From positions 1-64,000 of the forward strand of contig JAAYCS010000155.1 of the NCBI GenBank assembly GCA_012729655.1: DNA of 64,000 nucleotides, given 5' to 3'. The notes under the pieces were generated by a model. That model searched no databases, had not been told where the DNA came from, and saw only the letters and a list, made by a program, of their open reading frames with translations. Made by a program: the position numbers and the translations under genes. Shown here in pieces: positions 59,716-64,000 of this stretch. Numbering within the stretch: the stretch's first letter is position 1; every line of letters starts with the position of its first letter. The stretch is from Desulfovibrionales bacterium. Its GTDB lineage: Bacteria > Desulfobacterota > Desulfovibrionia > Desulfovibrionales > Desulfomicrobiaceae.

Positions 59716-60084
59716 TCACAGGAAAAAAAACAGGGCCGCCACGCCCAACGCCAGCAGTCCCACGCCAACGGCCACCCAGGTCGCGGAACCGGCTCGGTTG
59801 ACGAACATGGCCCCGCCAAGTTGGGAGCCTCCCAGCGAAGGATCCTTGGCTTGGGCCCGTCTGCGCATTTCCGCCAGCTCCGCCTCGTCCTGAAGTTGCT
59901 GTCCCTGGTTGAGGCGCCTCACCTCTTCCATGGCCAGGGCGTAGACGACCCCACACTTGGGGCACTCAAACGGGGAAGAGAAGGCATCGTCCTCTTCATG
60001 CCGCTCATAGGTGCATCTGGGGCATTTTTCCAGCCGCAACCGCAAATGCTGCGGAATCACTGCAGGTTCGTCCTTGATCGTCAC
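59716..60084 (-). CDS. Zinc-ribbon protein with C-terminal membrane anchor
   Basis: A 122-residue protein of unknown role. Residues 20-45 hold CPRCTYERHEEDDAF and ECPKCGVVYA, two CxxC pairs making a zinc ribbon; the middle is helical and charged; residues 100-122 (TWVAVGVGLLALGVAALFFFL) form one membrane span at the very C-terminus, a tail anchor. GTG 60084 has GAGG five bases upstream; GTG 60090 is the longer alternative. It lies 45 bp after the secretion-type ATPase gene. Confidence 0.75.
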   Translation of the reverse strand: MTIKDEPAVIPQHLRLRLEKCPRCTYERHEEDDAFSSPFECPKCGVVYALAMEEVRRLNQGQQLQDEAELAEMRRRAQAKDPSLGGSQLGGAMFVNRAGSATWVAVGVGLLALGVAALFFFL

Positions 60085-60129
60085 GCGCACCTCGATCCGG
60101 CGTCACAAAAGCCCATCCCAGAACCTCGG

Positions 60130-62436
60130 CTAGTCAGATACTGTCACTTTCTGCAACTGCCAAGTATCGATATCGCCTTGGAAAATTTTGGCTATGCCAT
60201 CCTGATACAGGGTGCGCATGCCCTGCTCCACGGCCAGGCGCTCAATGTCCTCGGCCGGTTGCTTGCGCATGATGGCCTTGCGGATTTCCGGAGTGGTTAC
60301 AAGCAGTTCATGGATGCCCGTGCGCCCTCTGTAGCCTGTGTGTGAGCACCGCCGGCAGCCCACCGGTTTGAAGGTCCTGGCCCCGGATCGCTCGATGCCC
60401 AGTTCCGGAAAATATTCGGACCCGTATTGACTGACGAGGTAGTCCCACTCCTCGTCCGTGACCTCGTGTGCGGCCCTGCAGCTGACACAGAGGGTCTTGA
60501 CCAGCCGCTGGGCCAGAATCCCCTGCAATGCTTCGGCGAAATTGAGCGACTCAATGCCCATATCCAGCAGTCGGGTCACGGTTTCGGCCGCAGAGTTGGT
60601 ATGCAGCGTGGTAAAGACCAAATGCCCGGTCAGGGAGGCCTCCACGCCAATCTGGGCGGTTTCCAGGTCGCGCATTTCCCCCACCAGAATCACGTCCGGA
60701 TCTGCCCTCAGAAAAGACCTCATGATCCTGGCAAAATCAAGCCCGATGGCGTTCTCCACCTGCACCTGCTGCAACCCCTGCTGGGTGATTTCCACCGGAT
60801 CCTCCACGGTCCAGATCTTCTTGTCGGGGGTATTGATGCGGGACAGGATGGAATGCAGGGTCGTGGTCTTGCCCGAACCCGTGGTGCCCACAACAAGAAA
60901 AATGCCGTGCGGCTTGACCATGATCCGCTCGATCTGCTCCGCGTTCCGTGCGCTCAGGTTGAGCCTGCTGAAGGGCATGACCTTGCCGGCCGAGAGCATG
61001 CGCATCACGACGCTCTCCCCGTACACTGTGGGCAAGGTCGCCACCCGCATCTCTATTTCACGTCCTTTGAACCTGACCCTGAGCTTCCCGTCCTGGGGCA
61101 GGCGTTTCTCTGAAATGTCAAGGCGGGACATGATCTTGATGCGCGAGGTCACGGGTTTGATGACGCTCTCCGGGATGGAGAGCACCCGTTCGCAGGTTCC
61201 GTCTATGCGCATGCGCACCAACCCGGGCTTTCCAACGCGGTTAGGTTCGATGTGGATGTCCGAGGCCCCAACCCTGTGCGCATGCATGATGACCTTGTTT
61301 ACAAAACGGACCGCGACCTGCCTGCTCTCCAGCGAGATATCCTCTTCCTCATCCTGGGTGAATTCTAACCCTTCTTCTGCGGCTGTGGCCAATTCCGCAA
61401 GGGATGCCGAGAGATCGTCGCCGTCATCAAGTTCTTCGGTGAGATCCTCCGGCTCGCCCTCTTCCGCGCCGGTGCTCCAACCTCCCCCTCCAGGACTTAC
61501 GCTCTTGGGCAACTGGGACGAATCGCCGAGAAACGCCAAAATATCCTCAGGCAGTCCAACCCGGAACTCATAACTTTTTGCATTCACAACACGTCGAATC
61601 TCGTTCACCGTATCGGCATCATGTGGATCCTGGACCAATACAACCGCTTTCCCGGCACCGGTGTGAAGTGGAAGCCACATGTTGCGGATCAGATACTGAC
61701 GATTGATGCCTTTGAGCATCTGATCGGAAACCGGATTGTTTTCGTAGCGCACGAAGGGTGTCTGGTAGAACCGTTCCAGGGAGGCTCCGATGGCGTCGGG
61801 GTCCAGGTTGAAGTCCGCGCGCAACACCCGCGAGACGAAAACCCCTCTCTGGGCGGCCCTGGACAGGGCATCATCCAGTTGCTCCTGAGTCAAAAAACCC
61901 TTGGAGACCAGATGGTCAAAGGGCCCTTGGGGCAAGTCGAACTCCTCGAAAAGCTTCTGCCCCATGATGCCCACGATCAAACGGCAGTAGGCCTCATCCT
62001 GTCGGGTGAATTTGCCGCTCTTCTTGTTGATGAGCTGAAAGACCCCCATCAAGGCATTCTCATGGTGAACGGGCATGGACAGGATATTTATGATTTCAAG
62101 TCCCAGGAGCTTGTCCAGTCCGCGATCGAAGCGCAGGTCAGGATGAACGGCCGCGAGTTCTCGCGGATCAAGATTCTGCAACATCAGTGGCGCCTGGGAC
62201 AAGGCTGTAAAGCCGGCCACACTCGAAAACGAGAACGGGACCCGCATCTCCTCCACGCCAGCATTGCGTTCGATCTGGAAGAAAAGTTCCGTCTGTTTCG
62301 GATCGCGCTTGAACAGCACGAGCTGGTCCACATCAAAAAGGGCCTTCAGCGTGGACTGGCATTCCTCCCAGGCCGCCTGAAACGACCGGGAGTGCTGAAA
62401 AATATTTTTGATGTCGAGCAGTTTGGTCTTGAGCAT
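60130..62436 (-). CDS. GspE/PilB-family secretion or pilus ATPase with N-terminal GAF domain
   Basis: A 768-residue ATPase. Residues 1-165 read as a GAF domain (LKALFDVDQLVLFKRDP, VHHENALMGVFQLINK, AYCRLIVGIMGQKL). About 175-310 is an MshEN/T2SSE N-terminal region (LVSKGFLTQEQLDDALSRA). After an acidic linker (330-370) comes the catalytic core: GASDIHIEP, Walker A GTTGSGKTTTLH, Asp box TVEDPVE, Walker B DPDVILVGEMRD, His box LTGHLVFTTLHTN and the C4 zinc site CVSC / CRRC. A GAF sensor on this ATPase is unusual and suggests ligand control. No pilin or secretin genes adjoin it. Confidence 0.9.
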   Translation of the reverse strand: MLKTKLLDIKNIFQHSRSFQAAWEECQSTLKALFDVDQLVLFKRDPKQTELFFQIERNAGVEEMRVPFSFSSVAGFTALSQAPLMLQNLDPRELAAVHPDLRFDRGLDKLLGLEIINILSMPVHHENALMGVFQLINKKSGKFTRQDEAYCRLIVGIMGQKLFEEFDLPQGPFDHLVSKGFLTQEQLDDALSRAAQRGVFVSRVLRADFNLDPDAIGASLERFYQTPFVRYENNPVSDQMLKGINRQYLIRNMWLPLHTGAGKAVVLVQDPHDADTVNEIRRVVNAKSYEFRVGLPEDILAFLGDSSQLPKSVSPGGGGWSTGAEEGEPEDLTEELDDGDDLSASLAELATAAEEGLEFTQDEEEDISLESRQVAVRFVNKVIMHAHRVGASDIHIEPNRVGKPGLVRMRIDGTCERVLSIPESVIKPVTSRIKIMSRLDISEKRLPQDGKLRVRFKGREIEMRVATLPTVYGESVVMRMLSAGKVMPFSRLNLSARNAEQIERIMVKPHGIFLVVGTTGSGKTTTLHSILSRINTPDKKIWTVEDPVEITQQGLQQVQVENAIGLDFARIMRSFLRADPDVILVGEMRDLETAQIGVEASLTGHLVFTTLHTNSAAETVTRLLDMGIESLNFAEALQGILAQRLVKTLCVSCRAAHEVTDEEWDYLVSQYGSEYFPELGIERSGARTFKPVGCRRCSHTGYRGRTGIHELLVTTPEIRKAIMRKQPAEDIERLAVEQGMRTLYQDGIAKIFQGDIDTWQLQKVTVSD

Positions 62437-62531
62437 GAAATCTTCCCCCTGAGACAGGCAACCTGATGATCATGTAGCGGGATCAGGCCCATGCTCCCGG
62501 ACCCGCGAACCAGAACAGAAACTGAATTGGG

Positions 62532-63044
62532 TCAATCCAAAAAAGAGGCATCCTTTGATTTGCCTGACGACCCATTCAGGGACTGAAGCTTCATGATCAG
62601 TTCATCACGCTGCTGTTTGTATATGTATCGCTCGGAATGGCATCGGATACGGGCCACGAGTTCCACCTTGTCCGGCAGCTTGATCATGTAGTCATTGGCT
62701 CCCAGGGCGATGGCCTTCTTTTTCAGTTCAGGTTCCTCCCGTGCCCAAAGCACGATCAGGGGCACATCCCGGAAGTCCTCGCTGCTTTTGAAAAATTTGA
62801 CCATGGTCAGTCCGTTCACCCCGGGCATGACCAAATCCAGCATGATGACCGTGGGTTGGGCGCTGATGGCCTTCTCCAGGGCCTTGTCCGGCTCCTTGCA
62901 GTAGTGAAAAATGATGTCCCGCTCGCTGGAGAGCTTGATGCGCATGGCCTCGCCGATGAGGTACTCGTCGTCAATGAGCAGCACCGAAACCGGGATCCTG
63001 GTCACATATTTTTCTGCTATGTCGTCAACATCGTGGATGTACAT
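62532..63044 (-). CDS. Response regulator with receiver domain and short coiled tail
   Basis: A 170-residue protein: receiver at about 18-140 with D25-D26, phosphoacceptor D70 in VIMLDLVMPG and Lys in YMIKLPD, then a helical tail (HSERYIYKQQRDELIMKLQSL) that may be a coiled coil. ATG 63044 is used because AAGGG stands five bases upstream; it begins 2 bp after the Hpt-protein stop. The tail resembles the linker before GGDEF domains, yet no output domain follows, so it may be a truncated diguanylate-cyclase-type regulator or a simple relay protein. Confidence 0.85.
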   Translation of the reverse strand: MYIHDVDDIAEKYVTRIPVSVLLIDDEYLIGEAMRIKLSSERDIIFHYCKEPDKALEKAISAQPTVIMLDLVMPGVNGLTMVKFFKSSEDFRDVPLIVLWAREEPELKKKAIALGANDYMIKLPDKVELVARIRCHSERYIYKQQRDELIMKLQSLNGSSGKSKDASFLD

Positions 63045-63046
63045 AT

Positions 63047-64000
63047 TCACCCTTCCCTTTGCACGACCTGAACCTTTTTCAGGTAGGCGCACATTTCATC
63101 GAGCAGGGCATGCACCCCTGTCTCGTTTTTCTGCATTCCCGCCGCTTCGATCTGTGCGCCCAGCTGTCCCAGGTAATCGAAGCCGTAAGTGCTCCCCAAC
63201 CCTTTTTGGCTGTGCCCGTGACGACAGATGACGTCGAAGTTCTTTGTGCCAAGGGCCTGGCGCATCTCCTCGATGTTGGTGTGCATGGTGTCCAGAAAAA
63301 GAGGGACGAGTTCGTAGAGTTCAGCATCGACCTCCACCCTGACGTCCCCGGTCCCGGAGATGGTGTCCCCGGGCTGCGATGTCCCGGCCGCCGGCTCCTC
63401 CATGGATTCCGCGGTGAAATCCTGCCTGGTCTCATACACGATCTCGACCCGATCCAGATACTGGGCCATGATATCCAAGAGGTCGCGCAGCCTGCCTTGA
63501 TTCCTGGCCTCAGCAGCGGCCTGAATCTTTTCGCCCAACACCCCGATATGCTCAAAGCCGTAGGTCAGGCCAAAGCCCTTGTGGCTCTGTCCGAACCTGC
63601 GGATCGTGGCAAAATCGCTCTGCTCCAGAGACTTGTTCATCAAGGCCAGATCCTTGTGCATGGCGTCCATGAGGAAAGGGATCAGTTCGGACATTTCCGG
63701 ACCGACATGGACAGTATAGTTGTCCGGGGCAGCCACAGGCAATTGGTCCAGGTCTTCCGGTATGTCGCCTTCAGAACGCGCCTGGATTTTCTGCGTTGTG
63801 CCTGTATCCATGAAAAACGCCAGATGGTTGGCCGCCTCAACAATGACCGGGAGTTGCCTCCCCTTGGCCGCAGCCTCGATGATCTTGCCTGACTGACTGA
63901 TCTCTTCCACCGCGTAGGTGCTTCCCAATCCTTTCAGACTGTGGCCGGCACGCTGCATGGATGGGAAATCCCCTGCATCGATTGCCTCCGCGATCTGGGT
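63047..64000 (-). CDS. Multi-Hpt (histidine phosphotransfer) protein, 5' end outside the window
   Basis: 318 codons of a protein running off the window end, built of at least three Hpt repeats of about 110 residues. Each has a GxSxKGxGxTYxxxxIxxxGxxIxxAA helix: AGHSLKGLGSTYAVEEI, GQSHKGFGLTYGFEHIG and GHSQKGLGSTYGFDYLG. The first and third keep the phosphoacceptor His; the second has Gln in its place. Hpt domains shuttle phosphate between receivers. The adjacent receiver protein, 2 bp downstream, is the obvious partner (inference). Confidence 0.88.
   Translation of the reverse strand, partial: TQIAEAIDAGDFPSMQRAGHSLKGLGSTYAVEEISQSGKIIEAAAKGRQLPVIVEAANHLAFFMDTGTTQKIQARSEGDIPEDLDQLPVAAPDNYTVHVGPEMSELIPFLMDAMHKDLALMNKSLEQSDFATIRRFGQSHKGFGLTYGFEHIGVLGEKIQAAAEARNQGRLRDLLDIMAQYLDRVEIVYETRQDFTAESMEEPAAGTSQPGDTISGTGDVRVEVDAELYELVPLFLDTMHTNIEEMRQALGTKNFDVICRHGHSQKGLGSTYGFDYLGQLGAQIEAAGMQKNETGVHALLDEMCAYLKKVQVVQREG

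Noticed and set aside
1-64000. CRISPR arrays, insertion sequences, prophage or integrase genes
   Set aside because: No regularly spaced repeats, transposase, integrase or phage structural motifs were found on either strand; the CI-type HTH at 21.4-21.6 kb is part of a PAS regulator.

Overview
The window reads as a GC-rich chromosome segment of an anaerobic, motile, Gram-negative deltaproteobacterium of the Desulfovibrionales, most like Desulfomicrobium or a relative (inference). Pointers are an ORP-type cluster with ferredoxin-bearing MinD ATPases, DUF134 and NifX-fold proteins, a futalosine-pathway MqnA, an anaerobic ThiH-type thiamine operon, abundant two-component proteins, FadL-type and MotAB envelope genes and lipoproteins. 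No phage, insertion sequence or CRISPR array is visible; the only clearly decayed DNA is a 1-kb stretch at 50.9-51.9 kb.

Layout. 0-3.1 kb (+): an array of histidine-kinase and receiver genes, several apparently duplicated. 3.4-7.3 kb (-): ORP-like operon (DUF134, DUF134-NifX fusion, two MinD/ferredoxin ATPases, NifX, degenerate receiver). 7.5-8.8 kb (+): NfeD and SPFH membrane pair. 8.9-10.1 kb (-): isocitrate dehydrogenase. 10.5-17.3 kb (-): a tightly packed five-gene operon joining a PhnD-like lipoprotein, a Cys-rich histidine kinase, a receiver, a PEP-synthase-like phosphotransferase of unusual architecture, and a protein-phosphatase/YkgJ fusion. This is the best candidate here for an undescribed signalling system. 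17.5-24.9 kb: HDOD protein, FadL porin with a divergent PAS/CI-repressor-HTH regulator, TPR lipoprotein, MotA-MotB. 25-33.7 kb: DEAD helicase, tRNA-Lys, radical SAM protein, NudC, SelD-associated-type oxidoreductase, unknown coiled-coil protein, adenylate kinase, MqnA, inositol monophosphatase.

34-37 kb (+): hydantoinase/oxoprolinase-like protein with a histone-deacetylase-fold enzyme. 37.2-38.8 kb (+): DUF47-PiT phosphate uptake pair. 38.86-42.5 kb (+): TPP riboswitch, intrinsic terminator and thiS-thiG-thiH-thiF-thiE. 42.5-47.7 kb (-): phosphofructokinase and a ferric-iron-type ABC transporter (ATPase, fused double permease, binding protein) with a good sigma70-type promoter. 48.2-50.5 kb (+): SLC13 transporter with four TrkA-C domains. 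50.9-51.9 kb: remnants of a DeoR / four-carbon acid kinase / TRAP transporter operon. 52-64 kb (-): metX-metW-metY, two NlpC/P60 lipoproteins, alanine racemase, HtrA protease, Hsp20, a zinc-ribbon membrane protein, a GAF-MshEN-PilB/GspE ATPase, a receiver and a multi-Hpt protein running off the end.

Most coding calls rest on recognised family motifs and operon spacing. Start codons were chosen by Shine-Dalgarno position and family N-termini; where two starts compete this is stated.
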